In this document: positions 1 to 11,301 of the stretch, piece after piece | Numbering within the stretch: position 1 is the first letter of the stretch | How the letters are laid out: every line of letters starts with the position of its first letter | DNA from: Tethya wilhelma | Taxonomy: Eukaryota; Porifera; Demospongiae; Tethyida; Tethyidae | Assembly (NCBI GenBank): GCA_964030475.1 | Contig: CAXIPT010000075.1 | Span: forward strand, 1-64,000 | Length of the DNA stretch: 64,000 nucleotides | Reading direction: 5' to 3' | Notes under the pieces: model-generated | The model's database searches: none | What the model was told of the DNA's origin: nothing | The model's input: the letters and a program-made list of their open reading frames with translations, nothing else | Translations under genes and position numbers: made by a program

Positions 1-72
1 AAGACTGAAAGGTTACAGAGTCCAGCACAACCAGAAATCTTCAGGTAAAGCAAGCAGGCAGCGAATATTTGG

Positions 73-577
73 ATTCCAAATAACACACACTTATCTACCT
101 GGAAAAGGGTCGTCAATTTGACTTTTCAAGTCGCTTATGAATTTATGCATGATGTATGGCTGCCATACGGAGAAGCGCTTTTCGCCTTGTATCTAGCCAT
201 TCAATGGGAGACTCGAGCGCACGATACCAAAAGCATGTGAAGACAATGGTACCAAGTTTGTTAGTTCAAGAATCAGCTTCTGAAAGTGAACAGTCTTCAA
301 GATACGCTGAAAGAAGAAGAAGAAGAAGAAGAAGGAGAAAATTGGAGGTTTGGCATATTTTAGTTTGGTACCTTAGCGATGGTTTTAGGCCATGTTTTTA
401 GGCTTGTTAGAAAGAGAATCAGCTAAATAGTAGCTTTATAAGCCTTTTAGTGCTAAGCGCTCAGTTTTTGCAGAGTTATTCGCGTGAATATTTGTATTGC
501 GCTAATGGGCCATCCGTGCCATTCCTGTGTACCCAGTACTACCGTACTGGGAATTACATTCTAATGTTTTTTTCACT
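73..577 (+). repeat. Dispersed repeat family F1, copy 1
   Basis: About 500 bp shared with positions 722-1193 and 29499-30002. Landmarks in order are a GGAAAGGGTCGTC motif, a 'GGCTGCCATAC' block, an (AGA)n tract near 310-340, 'GGTTTGGCATATTTTAG', and the end 'CCCAGTACTACCGTACTGG' followed by a TTTTTTTCACTTG tail. The small open frame inside it is compositional (an Arg run from the AGA tract). No transposase is present, so it looks like a non-autonomous or SINE-like element of unknown class. Confidence 0.75.
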
Positions 578-721
578 TGTTTGTTATATTTTTTTCTGAA
601 TAATTAATATCAGCATGTACCCTATATAGCAAATTGCCTGAAGAAATTTATAGCTATGGTGGAGTTTTGTATCCAGTAGTAGTGGGAATAGCAGAATCTG
701 TACGGTGACTTGTCACGAAAT

Positions 722-1193
722 ACATGAATTCTAAATATAGCACACTTCTATGTATGGAAAGGGTCGTCAACCTTGCTTTTCCAAGTAGCTAATGAATTAT
801 TTATGAGTATAGAAATGAATGGCGGCCATACAGAGAAGGTGCTTTTCGTCTTGTATCTAGCGATTTGGCTAGAGAGACGAATAACCAATGCCAAAAGTGG
901 TTGAAGACATAGAAACTAAGTTTATTCATTCAAGAACCAGCTTCTGAAAGTGAGCACTCACAGAGAAAAATGGGCGCAAGATAGAAGAAGAAGAAGATAA
1001 AGAAAATTCGAGGTTTGGCACATTTTAGTTTAGTACTTTAGCGATGGTTTTAGGCCATGTTTTTGGGCTCATTAGAAAGAGCTAAATTGTAGCCTTTTAG
1101 AGCCAGGTGCCCAGTTTTTGCAGAGTTATTTGTGTGAATATTCTAATGGGCCATCCGTGCCATTCCTATGTACCCAGTACTACTGTACTGGGC
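722..1193 (+). repeat. Dispersed repeat family F1, copy 2
   Basis: Second copy in the same orientation, about 150 bp after copy 1. It has the same block order, a shorter (AGA)n tract (about 983-1000), and ends at the 'CCCAGTACTACTGTACTGG' motif. The copies differ by many small indels, so this is not a recent tandem duplication. Confidence 0.75.
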
Positions 1194-1204
1194 TAGATGC
1201 ATGC

Positions 1205-1399
1205 AGGTCAAAGTCATCCACACCAACCCAAATCAAATCCTATTTCAATATATTGTGGTCACATGACTGGAATGCAGAGGAGGTACGACAGTAGTCTCGT
1301 CCCCAGACTCCATTCATTGATTATTCTCTTGGGAGGTGGAGTGCCAGTGTGGTCAATAACATAAAATATGGATTTATATAGTCAGCTTTGGCCAGCCAA
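1205..1399. other. Gene-less interval
   Basis: No open frame of note. A 'TATTGTGGTCACATGACTGGAATGCA' type block here recurs near 2012-2040, so it is repeat-derived. Confidence 0.4.
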
Positions 1400-1885
1400 G
1401 TCATTATAGCCAGTGAATGGTAAAACTGTGATGACCCGTGAAATGATGTCTTACACAGTGACCCAGGAATCTGGTGATATACAGTGGTGTTCTGTCACTG
1501 AAAGAACACACACAACCAAGAGTATAGCTCAGTTACTTACCTGTCTAAGCAGAACACAAGTGAGACACGTATACAGCCTATTTTATATAGCCAACTGAGG
1601 CAAGCACAATGCAGTCCATGCTTTACTGCATTCCTAGATAACGCACACTAAACGTGATGGGTGTGGTCTCAAAGCTAAGAAGCTAAAAAGCACTCAGAGA
1701 AGCACAAAAGCGTCAGATCTCAGAAACTACAGTGTGTTTGCATGATGCCAAACAAAAACTTTCAAGATAACTTCGATTTACGAATGTTAGTACCTTTTAT
1801 TTTGACTCTTGAGCTGCCGTTCTTTAGATTGTCTAGTAACAGACACACACACACACACAAAACGACTACCGTAAAGCCTGGTTCA
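1400..1885 (+). repeat. Dispersed repeat family F2 (AAGCCTCAGCGC family), partial copy
   Basis: Shares a long block with 27230-27700 and 41690-41940: 'GATAACGCACACT', 'GGTGTGGTCTC', 'CACTCAGAGAAGCAC', 'CTCAGAAACTACAG', then a (CA)n run and 'AAAACGACTACCGTAA'. The outer end with the inverted AAGCCTCAGCGC motif is absent here. Three short open frames in this area have no coding signature. Confidence 0.65.
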
Positions 1886-1943
1886 ATCGACGCAACAGTC
1901 TTGTTGTATTCAGACAATTGCGACACGAGTGCTCCTTTGTGGA

Positions 1944-2065
1944 ATTGCTGAGCTGGCAAGTCTGCTTTTGCTGAGTAAGCACTCAGCGCACGTGATCAAA
2001 TCTCATTGTAATATATTGTGGTCACATGACTGGAATGCAATTAACAGACTTGCCAGCTCAGCAAT
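1944..2065. repeat. Short foldback (perfect 21-bp inverted repeat)
   Basis: Positions 1944-1964 are the exact reverse complement of 2045-2065, separated by 80 bp. This would form a hairpin in DNA or RNA. It lies next to the F2 copy, and part of the arm sequence (TTGCCAGCTCAGC) recurs near 28278, which points to a small dispersed foldback element. Confidence 0.75.
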
Positions 2066-2352
2066 CGCACAGGCACACTTGTGTCGTATGGTATTGACGT
2101 GCAGTACATGTACAGTGTTCAAGGCCATACCTGCTGATCACACCTAGTGTGCATTATTTAAAACCGACTGAAAATAAAGGAATAATTTTCAACTTGACAA
2201 ACAGCATGAACCAAGAGAGATAATGGTGCCAACAAATCACCACTCAAGAGTTTAAGAGTTGAGATTCATACAGCAAAAGAAGATAGTACTAATAACCATA
2301 GAAAATACATATGTCCGAGTACACTGAAGTGAAACTTAGAACTGAAATCAAT

Positions 2353-3582
2353 ATATGTGACCTGTCAAGGGAAAACGTGCCGGTTAGGAAATTATTGTTT
2401 TTGGAGTAAAATGCGGCTTTAGTTTAATTCGCGTTTTTGCGCGAAATTATTTTTCTTGCACGGATGTGCTGTGCTACATCTCAGCGTTGTGGAGCTGCTT
2501 TTGTTGCAGAGATATAGACAGCAATGTCAGCCGCATTCATTTTTACTTAGTTGCTAACACGGAGGACAGTTGCTATGCTGTGCAACAAACTGTAGCGAAT
2601 ATTTATGAGCAAAGCAGCTGCCACTAAAAATGATTTTTTATTTGGTGTTCTTATTGACATATAAGCTGACTAATCTCAAAATTTTGCTACAGCACATGGA
2701 CAGAAAGGTAAGCTAAAGCTTTAATGTGCTTGTCTAATCCAAGCCCTTTCATACAGTAGCTTTCTACTCGTGGATATTACCTCTCCCTGTACGGTGATCG
2801 CGTACAGGTTATTTTGAGGGTTATATTAGTTCTTGGAACTTACTGTACCTATACTCTCTCTGAGCTGAGTTGGCCATCCGGTTGACCGTCCATGTGTTGA
2901 ATGCGAAGAATGCGCAGCGCGATAAACAAAGTGCACGTGAGCTCTACGGATGCTCAAAGTAAATGTCACATGATTTAAAGGTGAGAGCGAGCGTTAATTA
3001 GAAACGGCTCGCATAGCTTTGTATGGCGAGTTTTGTTTCTCCAAGAGCAGTAAAGCGCTTTTTATATATTTTGTCCGGGTTGGAGAGCTGAGCAGATTCG
3101 TCCAAGTCCTGTCCAATTTGCATTTTCAGTTCGTGAGTTATTCGCACAAAAGTGAGTGCCAACTCAGAGTATAGAATCTATCTCTTTACTGACAAGCGCT
3201 TACCTCCTTGAGTCGATTAGCTGTCTCCTGGGTCTTCTTTCCTAGCTACTCGCATAGCTACTCGCTTCTCACTAAATAATTTTAGTCCCCACGTGGCTGG
3301 CTGTGGTAATATTCAGCATGTACTATACATGATCTAATTATGATACGGAGAGTATACGGACCGCCCATAGTTTACCTAGCAACAACTTTACAACCGTTTT
3401 TCTAGGAAGCCACGAGTGGAGGCAGGGCTGCTTGCAAGAGCTGTATCTGGAAAACTACTTGAGCTATGCGCATCAAATTTTGATATGCGCTTCCTAGGAA
3501 GGCCTAGATATACATGGATTAGCTAACTCAAAATTCGCAGACTTTCCTAATCGGCACGTTTTCCCTTGACAGGTCACATATG
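2353..3582. mobile_element. Terminal-inverted-repeat element T1 (non-autonomous DNA transposon)
   Basis: The two ends are inverted copies of about 38 bp: the left starts TATGTGACCTGTCAAGGG (about 2353) and the right ends CCCTTGACAGGTCACATA (about 3582). The interior of about 1.2 kb has no substantial ORF, so it must depend on a transposase encoded elsewhere. The right third is repeated in reverse orientation at 40626-40935, which confirms it is a family. The superfamily is not identifiable from the ends alone. Confidence 0.75.
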
Positions 3583-3619
3583 ATACAAGAAACCCAAAAC
3601 GTATTCAGTCTGATGGAGT

Positions 3620-5068
3620 CAGCATTACAACTTTATTATCGAAGATCGTAGACTTTAGCACGACTTAGACAATGGGCATAGTGACCAAATGAACTCAAAC
3701 TCTACATCAGGCTTATTTGGGACTCGTGATCGAACAAGGACCTTAAGTAGACAATGCATCAGTATCCCTCCTTCCACTGAGACTAACATCTGATGAGCTC
3801 TTCCCTACCAAAAATGGCTTCTTTTGCAAGTGCAACCGTTAGCTTCCTCAAACTTGCTGTGTCGGCCCCTGGAATGTTTTTCATTACATACTCCACTGGC
3901 CTAAGTTTAGAAGGCGTGCTAAACGATGGAGGTGGGATGGGCACCAGATTCGATGATTGGTTTTGAATGTTTCTTCTTGCCACTGGTGGTGAAAATACAG
4001 AAGGAGATGACAAAACAGCTTCACCCCCACTTCCACTCGACATCACTCGAGAAGATTTTGGTGGAAGCTCTAAATTACAAGATGGATTGGCATATGGAAA
4101 AGACCTTTCATCATCTGTACTATCCCCCCAGTCGAATGGATCTGAAAGCATATCTTCTAGTGGATCATACACTTGCAGCTGCAAGGAAGTGCTTGGTCCT
4201 GTAGAGGGAGTGGTTGCAGTATCTGTTGCTGAGGTGGCCCTGGAGATGGCCCTGGAGTGACGACTGGCTTATGTGGAGGGAGTGGCTGCTGCTGAGATGG
4301 CCCTGGAGTGACGACTGGCTGATGTGGAGGGAGTGGCTGCTGTTGAGATGGCCCTGGAGTGATCACTGGCAGATATGAACGGAGTGGCTGCTGCTGAGAC
4401 GGCCCTGGAGTGACGACTGGCTGATGTGGAGGGAGTGGCTGCTGCTGAGACGGCCCTGGAGTGACATCAACAACTGGCTGATGTGGATGGAGTGGCTGCT
4501 GCTGAGATGGCCCTGGAGTGATCACTGGCAGATGTGAACGGAGTGGCTGCTGCTGAGACGGCCCTGGAGTGACAACTGTCTGATGTGGAGGGAGTGGCTG
4601 CTGCTGAGACGGCCCTGGAGTGACATCAACAACTGGCTGATGTGGAGGGAGTGGCTGCTGCTGAGATGGCCCTGGAGTGATCACTGGGCAGATGTGGCTG
4701 CTTCTGAGATGGCCCTGGAGTGACGACTGGCTGATGTGGAGATGTAAAAGAAGTGGCTGCTGCTGGGACGGCCCTGGAGTGACGTCAACAACTGGCTGAT
4801 GTGGAGGGAGTGGCTGCTGCTGAGACGGCCCTGGAGTGACGTCAACAACTGGCTGATGTGGAGGGAGTGGGTGCTGCTGAGATGGCCCTGGAGTGACGAC
4901 TGACTGATGTGAAGGGAGTGGTGTATGAACATTTGTCTGCACTAGTGCAGTTAGCAGAGAAATGATTTGTCCTTGTTCAATAACTTGAGACACTGTAAAA
5001 ATAGTTAACAAATAATGTGTCACAGAGAGAAGCCTAGAAACAAGGCTAATATTTGTCCAGGTACTCAC
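3620..5068 (-). pseudogene. BEN-domain-like protein gene with coding minisatellite, broken
   Basis: A minus-strand open frame begins near 5068. It runs through a Pro/Gln-rich region made of a repeated unit of about 17 residues (TPGPSQQQPLPPHQPVV; 4245-4930) and changes frame near 4170-4184. It continues with an acidic segment (DPFDWGDSTDDE) and a Ser/Pro linker, ending at 'LRKLTVALAKEAIFGREEL' (about 3795-3850). That last motif resembles the start of a BEN domain, a DNA- and chromatin-binding fold. Further matching pieces follow in other frames downstream: 'VSLSGRRDTDALS', then 'NKPDVEFEFIWSLCPLSKSC'. The BEN domain is therefore present but split by at least two frame changes. Either it is a pseudogene or there are base-level sequence errors. 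The BEN assignment is from memory of the family pattern and is moderately sure. Confidence 0.5.
4245..4930 (-). repeat. 51-bp coding minisatellite (17-residue repeat)
   Basis: About 12 tandem units based on GGAGTGGCTGCTGCTGAGA and CCCTGGAGTGACGACTGGC on the plus strand. Some units carry extra bases coding 'VD' (VVDVTPGPSQQ). Unit length stays a multiple of three almost throughout and the minus frame remains open, indicating the array expanded while it was translated. Confidence 0.85.
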
Positions 5069-5479
5069 TTGCTGAAGTTCTCTACTTGACTTGGACTTTG
5101 GACGACTTCATTTCAAGTTTGGTTGAAGGCAAGTCACCTGTACATAATCACATGTAATAACTAGCTTTTAGCAGTAGCAGGCTCTGCTTCTTCAGCGTCT
5201 GACATCTTTTATTACCACAGCTTCAAAATTCGGTACGGCCAACTAGAAACTTCTGAAACACTACACGTGGCTTTTGTATAGTTGACTTTATGGCTTCTTC
5301 ATGATGTGAAGGCTAACCGCGTGTACGTGTACTTGTGCAGCTTACTGTAGCCGGCTAGCTTCGTTCCGGATCCCCAGCACACGTGACACGTACACGTACC
5401 CGCTCGCTCAAGTGCTCGCGTACAGTCTATTCAGGAAGACTCATGAACGATTCACGCCACAATCGAAAATTTTTTTCTG
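5069..5479. other. Gene-less interval
   Basis: Would hold the promoter and 5' end of the BEN-like gene if that gene is real. It contains a GC-richer patch at 5320-5410 with several ACGTG motifs. No further ORF was seen. Confidence 0.3.
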
Positions 5480-5690
5480 CAACATACTGTACTTCTACAC
5501 AGAGTATTATCTCGTTAATTTTTGCAATTTATGAGTTACTTACGTGTCCAAGCAGCTAAGATAGCCAAACTTAAGTCCTTCTAGGAGTCTACTCTCCACG
5601 CAGAGTACCAAGGCATGATTCAAGCTCTACTGTTTCTACACTACATGGGGCGGGATATGGGTGCAGTTTCGAAACTTAGCTGTTGCGCTC
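5480..5690 (+). repeat. Dispersed repeat F2, fragment
   Basis: Shares order and wording with 41690-41860: 'ACTTCTACACA', 'GAGTTACTTAC', 'CCAAGCAGC', 'CATGATTCAAGCT', 'GGGTGCAGTTTCGAA'. It is diverged and lacks both ends. Confidence 0.6.
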
Positions 5691-5775
5691 CAGAACTTAC
5701 GTTATGGTGACGTGCATGATATGGAATGGGGTTAATTAGGAAATATGCATTTCCTTTGCTTGCATGAGTAGTCTA

Positions 5776-6921
5776 CTCAGGTAGGTTAAGGAACGTTTAC
5801 AAAAAGTGGCCAAAATTAGTATAGGTAATCACATGAATTGGAGTGCAATTTGGGAAATAATTGCACAGTTATGGACAAATTGCACTCGGCGTTGCCTCGT
5901 GCAATTACACCATAACTGTGCAATTATTTCCCACAATTGCACGACAATTCATGTGATTACTTGTTAATCATTTAGCTCAGCGTGTGGTAGCTACGTGAAT
6001 AGCTAGCTGTAAGCTACTGAGTTGCCACACTAAGGCTGCTTTGACTTGTACTTGTCAAAACAATCACTGCTGAAGTACCAGAAACAGTGTAACCACTACG
6101 TTTTTATAATACCACTTACCTTACACAATACTCTTCTCAAGTTGCAGCGTAGCTATCTATACAGCGCTCTAGTGTTCCAATTTGGAGCAGCTGCCATAGC
6201 TCATTAAAAATTCAAGTGCAATTACGAAAATAATTGCACAGTTAGTAATACGGAAGTTTGTATAGAGAGTATAATAACTATATGATTAGTATTAATATTA
6301 TGCAAAAAGTGAATATCTTTTGAGTTTTTATTTGTATACTTCCATTAAAAAAGTGTGATGCTAACCTAAAAATTTTTAGAAAATTTTGGTGGTAGCCATA
6401 GTCACATGACCTCTATTTTTTGCTTAATCAGCAAATTTTAAAAGTACATCTAGAACAGTACAAAATTGACAGCTGCATGTTTTGGGACAAATTATATCTG
6501 AAAGAGCTCAAAAAATGTAACAACTTCACATTTTCATATTGAAAATTTTTTGCTTCATTAAGAAGTTATACTGCACAAAAGAGCAGTTTCAGTTTAATGC
6601 ACACCCATTTACAAGACTTAAACACAAAGCAAAAATTTCTATGAAAATGTGAAGATGTAGAAAATGTTGACCAAATTTAGTGATAGAAATATTGAAACTG
6701 AAAATCACTTCATTGTTAGGGTAAAATGCGTACTTTCCTGTGCATTTTTTATTTGCCGATTTAGCAGAAATTAAAAGTCATGTGACTAACATTATGGATT
6801 CAGTTTGCTTAGAGTATATTACTTAGGAACATTTCTTGTTTCTATGGCTATAGTAACAAAGTTACGTCCTTTTTGTATAATTTTTCAGTTAATTAGAAAT
6901 TCCTTTCCTGACCTACCTGAG
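5776..6921. mobile_element. TA-flanked inverted-repeat element T2
   Basis: The left end CTCAGGTAGGTTAAGGAA (from 5776, preceded by TA) is inverted at the right end as TTCCTTTCCTGACCTACCTGAG (to 6921, followed by TA). A TA duplication with short TIRs fits a Tc1/mariner-type MITE. The interior is AT-rich and non-coding and includes the hairpin at 5822-5962. The TIR is short and imperfect, so this call is moderate. Confidence 0.5.
5822..5962. repeat. 140-bp near-perfect hairpin
   Basis: The left arm (GTAATCACATGAATT ... GCACAGTTATGG) is inverted in the right arm (CCATAACTGTGCAATTA ... AATTCATGTGATTAC). Each arm is about 52 bp with a few mismatches and the loop is about 35 bp. A fragment of the same arm, 'AATAATTGCACAGTTA', recurs at about 6229, so the arm is a dispersed unit. 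Confidence 0.85.
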
Positions 6922-6923
6922 TA

Positions 6924-7381
6924 ATCAACAAAAGGTCAAGGTTAATGAAGTGAAGAGTGATATTTTAATACAAGAAGATAAAGTTAACTCATGATAAATG
7001 ATTGACAGATAAAAGATTACGATAATTAGTTGAATTGATTATGAAGAAATATGATGCACTCATAAATTACCCAGAGGAATTCAGTATGGATCATTACAGT
7101 ATAATGTTATGCCGGAAGAAATCAAGTCTGGAGAAAAGATTTGCACTGGCCCAAAAATTATTAGTGTGAAAATTAGGTGTAGATTTAATGATGAATCAAG
7201 TGTGAAAAACGATAATGATATGGTTTAATAATATGGCAACAGAAAGATTAGCTGAAAGTCAAAGTTTGTCAGTAAATTTTATGGTAGCTCTACTCTTTAT
7301 AAAAAGTAGATACCTTCAGTGTCATATGTTAAGTGATTGATGGATGGAAGATTTAGTAGAGCACTTTCCATAATTTCATCG
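6924..7381. other. AT-rich gene-less interval
   Basis: Low-complexity A/T-biased DNA. It includes short plus-strand stretches that look like decayed coding sequence (about 7040-7260), but no frame stays open long enough to support a call. Confidence 0.3.
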
Positions 7382-8031
7382 TCATTGTGAACACCAATCA
7401 AAATCATCGTTGGAAAGAATGACTGTAGCCTCGCTGGAGTCATTGTTGGAAATTACCTTCAACGTAGCTGTAACATGATCCCTGCAGAAGTCATAATGCT
7501 GTGGACACCGGCAGTCTTGGTTGGTACAGCGTCCTTCAATTGGTTCCACACGATGTGTTTTGCATTGCATACAGGCAGTTTGGGGACTGCTATTACAATA
7601 GCATCTGTGATCTCAAGTTGTTCTTCATCTACATAGAAGTCAGTTGTGATGTCACCAATATCAATTTCATCGATTTGCTCTACAATATTCCCTGTTGGTA
7701 TTGATACAAATTAAATATTGAGATATTGCTGAATGTAAAACTTAGAGAGCTTGTATGACTTTCCAACTTCAAGTTTATCAATGAATGATTCCCACAGTGT
7801 ACATTTACAATATCGTATCAAATCAGCGATCAAAACTTGTTGAATATTGGCATTTGTTGTTGATTCTTCAAAGCTCATTAACTCTGTCATAGGTATATCT
7901 CTCATTGAGCTGACTTCAATGCCATTTTTTCATTTTGGGAGATAACGTCTTGATTATTCCGTGGAGAGATGCGTGAGGAATTGGGTTGCTTACTTTGTCC
8001 AAATCATCAAGTTCAAGTTTGCGCTTGGCCA
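7382..8031 (-). pseudogene. RPA-like OB-fold protein with zinc-binding segment, frameshifted
   Basis: Four minus-strand segments in different frames read as one protein. An N-terminus starting at ATG 8031 (MAKRKLELDDLDKVSNP) is followed by an OB-fold-like segment with 'KCTLWESFIDKLEVGKSYKL' (about 7740-7810), where T-L-W-E and G-K-S-Y are typical of replication protein A type OB folds. An acidic linker (EQIDEIDIGDITTDF) comes next, then 'CMQCKTHRVEPIEGRCTNQDC' (about 7500-7570), whose paired cysteines resemble the zinc-ribbon OB fold of the RPA large subunit C-terminus. At least three frame changes separate the pieces. It is probably a relic of one of the single-stranded-DNA-binding-like proteins that occur in multiple copies in invertebrate genomes. 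The family call is inference from motif shape. Confidence 0.45.
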
Positions 8032-8040
8032 TACCTTAGA

Positions 8041-8394
8041 ATCTGTAAAGTGTTAAGTGTTGTGTAAATTGTAGAGCTATACATTTCAAATTTTAAGTTA
8101 AAATGTTCATTTAAGAGTTCAGAGTTTATAGGATAAAGAATTATAGTTTAAGTGGAACAGTTTACATTATACCAGTAGTCAATATACATATACAACAAAA
8201 CATAGCAGTAGTAGAAACTGCATTTATGTTTTTTTATGATGGGGGGGAAGGGGTAGTGTACTGTATACAAAATCTGAAAGGTATTCAGGCCAGAGGAGGT
8301 CCGACAGTCGTGGGTTATTCGTAATCAAAAAGGTCATGTGATCATTGTGGCGAGCCTGAGCGAGCCCCAGATAACAAGTAGTACATCGGGTGCT
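8041..8394. other. Gene-less interval
   Basis: AT-rich DNA with a short G run (8240-8250). A 'CAGAGGAGGTCCGACAGT' block (about 8291) is also seen near 1277 as a diverged copy, so it is repeat-derived. Confidence 0.3.
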
Positions 8395-8425
<31 letters not shown>

Positions 8426-8430
8426 TTCTG
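8395..8430. repeat. (TCTG)n microsatellite
   Basis: About nine tandem TCTG units with one interruption. Confidence 0.95.
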
Positions 8431-9668
8431 TGTCATCGTTGGGTCTTGTGCGTTCGCTTAAGCTAACATAATGATCGATCCGTACCATGTACTATGCATT
8501 ACTCATGCATGCATGCGCATAAGTTTAGAGTGTCCACATATTTTCAAGACAGTCAATCGAGAAATCAGACAGAGGCAGCTAGAGCAGAACAGTTGAGAAA
8601 TGGTTCTGTTAACAGCTAGAGGTTGTGAGGTTTAGACATTTGTAAGCATATCTTATGAGAGAAAGGCACATAAACAGTTTAATAGCAGCGCCCAACGTAC
8701 AGAAAGATAAGCAGAAACAAGGAGAAAACGGCAATGCCAAGCTGGCTTGACAGGGTTTAAGAGATATATACTAAGTTCGAAAATAACCCTATAGACTTTG
8801 CATCTCATTATCAATCCTTCGTGTATGTCAGTTTTGTACTCACACTGACAGCTTAATTTGGCATTCTGACAAACCTATATTCTCCATACACTCGCTGAAA
8901 AATTCATTCAAAAAGCTGTGCTCGCCACACAATGCCTTGAAAAGATAGTAATCTTTCTCTCTCCTAGCCTGCAATAGGTTGTAACAGATGTTGGACCTCT
9001 GGGCTCGTTCAATATACTACTGCTTGCATGGTTGCTTTGAGTGCATGACACCTGCATGTGTATAGCTAGCTAAGTGGACACCTGCAACAGTTCAGTTTGT
9101 TTTAGTACTAGAGGGTGGCTTTGAAACCAGTATGGACTGGTATGAATTTTTATTTACTACTTTATCAAATACCACAGTTTGTATTAGACTATAAGGTCAA
9201 CATTAGTAAGCATTACAAGCTAGCTTCTTCAAGGTCAGTTGTGAATAAAAAGCTTTTTTTTGGCAAATTATTGCAGAGGAATGTTACCAAATTACCAGTC
9301 ATGATCACATCACATACCTGTCAAGTGTCATGCCTACGGCGTGAGTCTCACGATTTTTTCTTCTTTCTCACACTCTCAAGCTGAGGTAAAGTATTCTCAC
9401 GCCTTCCGCTTGTCCTGGTCAGGTCAAGCGCAACTGATAAACGACTGTCTCAGAACTCAGAGCGCTCCAGATCCAGCTTGAGTGAGTACAGTAGTGAGTA
9501 CAGTATTTTTGTGGGCGTGACTCATGGATGGTCATGGATCATCCGGAAATAGATAATTAATGTTTACATCCAGCACAAGGAAGTGATTCTGATTGGCTGC
9601 ACGCTATATGCCCATATTAGGTATGCATTTATGCTATATAAAATGTACTTGTACATTGACTGAACACA
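8431..9668. other. Gene-less interval upstream of the hAT-type gene
   Basis: No convincing coding frame. The 89-codon frame at 9115-9384 has no recognisable motif and an AT-driven composition. The hAT-type gene begins at its right end. Confidence 0.3.
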
Positions 9669-11218
9669 TGGAGTCAGATGCTTCGTCTTGTGATGAAGTC
9701 CCAGAAGAATGACTCTTACTGAGTCCTGGACCGTCAAAAAAGTTTAAAAGAGCTGGGGCAGCAGTCTACAAAACGAAATTCAACGGGTCCTGGAGGAAGA
9801 CCTACTCGTTCGTAGAAGCGATCAGAGGTGATCCTTATAAATTCACGTGCACTGTTTGCAACCGTCAAATTTCTTGTGCTCACCAAGGAAAGGCTGATAT
9901 TGAGAGGCAAATTCAAAAGGCTATACATCAAAATAATGTGAAGAGTTTAAAGACACTGAACTTCCAGCCTCAGTCTCGGTCGGGACCTCTCCGTGAACAG
10001 GTCAGTTAGTATTTAAGCAATCATAATAATTATTAATACCCGCTGACTTCAAATTGTATACTGCAATAGGTCATGCGTGCAGAAGTAAAGGTGGCTCATA
10101 TGCTAGTACAACACAATATACTACTTTCTCTTGCTAATGAGTTGACCCCTCTCTTCCATGATATTTTTCCCGATAGTGAAATTGCCAAGAGTTATGCTTC
10201 AAAATGGACAAAAACAACCTGCATAGTTAATGGTGCCATTGCACCATCATATCAGCAAGCTTTGGTTCAAGCAATGAAAACCCGTCCATATTCTGTGGCT
10301 ATTGATGGATCTAGTGACACTGGTGTAGAAAACATGAACCCTCTAACTTAAGGATCATTAATGAAGAGAGTGGTCAAGTTCACACACAATTTCTGGACAT
10401 GTGCTTTTCTTCACAATCAATAGCAGAGGGGATTTTTTCTAAAATGCAAAGTGCATTAAAAAACATGACCTATATCATGGATAAATTGTGTGGGGATTGC
10501 TCTTTATAACACCTTAGTAAACATGGGCTGTCGAAACTTGATCAAGACTCGCATACATGTTGTGAATTCTTCTATTTATGTAATGGGATGCCCATGCCAT
10601 AATGTGCATAATATAGCATCAAAAGCCAGCAGTGCACTTCTCTCTATAGCTACAGTGTGTGATGTTATTTTATTTATGATGATGATTGTGCAATTAATTT
10701 TTATGTAGGTATCAGGATTTAGTGTTGATGACCTGTTCATTGATAAGAGTACCAACAGAAAATCAGGTTTGTTGGAATACTGCAACTTCTGCGACTGTGA
10801 ATATCGAGCCATTGTGAAGCACGTGAACACGAGATGGCTTAGCATGGAAAGGGCAGTTCACCGGGTGTTACAACAGTATGCTCCACTTAAGAGTTATTTC
10901 CTCTCTGAAAGTAATGCACTCTGTTAGATTACAACTATAAGGATGACTAGTTTGTGTCAAAATCTTTAACTTACAGATGAAACCAGCCTGTTAGACCGTC
11001 TAAAGTCTGCGTTTTCTGATCCAATTACTGAGTTATGTTTTACCTGGCAGTTTAACAAATTCTTTCAGAGAGAGGATCCTCTAATACCAATCATCTTAGA
11101 CCAAATTTACACATTCTTGACCAAGTTGGCAAGCAAGTTTGTGCCAGTTTCNNNNNNNGAGACTCAATAAGGAGATTGTTAAATGCAGCCCATACAGGAA
11201 GAATTCTACACACTCTAA
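9669..11218 (+). pseudogene. hAT-type transposase-like / zinc-finger protein gene, interrupted
   Basis: Exons on the plus strand are 9669-10000, 10070-10663, 10709-10910 and from 10977; all introns are GT-AG and 45-69 bp long. Exon 1 encodes a C-x2-C...H...H finger (FTCTVCNRQISC) of the kind found in hAT-derived, ZNF862/C17orf113-like proteins. Later exons carry family-like motifs: 'SVAIDGSSDTGVEN', 'VMGCPCHNVHNIASKA', 'IVKHVNTRWLSMERAV' and 'LKSYFLSE'. Damage includes a TGA after codon 14, a frame change at about 10350 and another near 10480-10500. The C-terminal dimerisation part is not found. The reading is cut by a short N gap (11152-11158) and then by a foldback insertion. It is a relic of a mobile element or of a gene derived from one. 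Confidence 0.65.
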
Positions 11219-11301
11219 CAGCCATTCCATCTTGTTTGCGTTCTTTTTACGATTTAACCATTCCTGTGTCTCATTACATTTCCAATGTTTTTTATACTTG
11301 T

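Noticed and set aside
156..401. 81-codon frame with an Arg run
   Set aside because: It comes from the (AGA)n tract in an F1 repeat; the other F1 copies do not keep the frame.
10576..10845. 89-codon minus-strand ORF
   Set aside because: Antisense shadow of the hAT-type exons, which carry the recognisable motifs.
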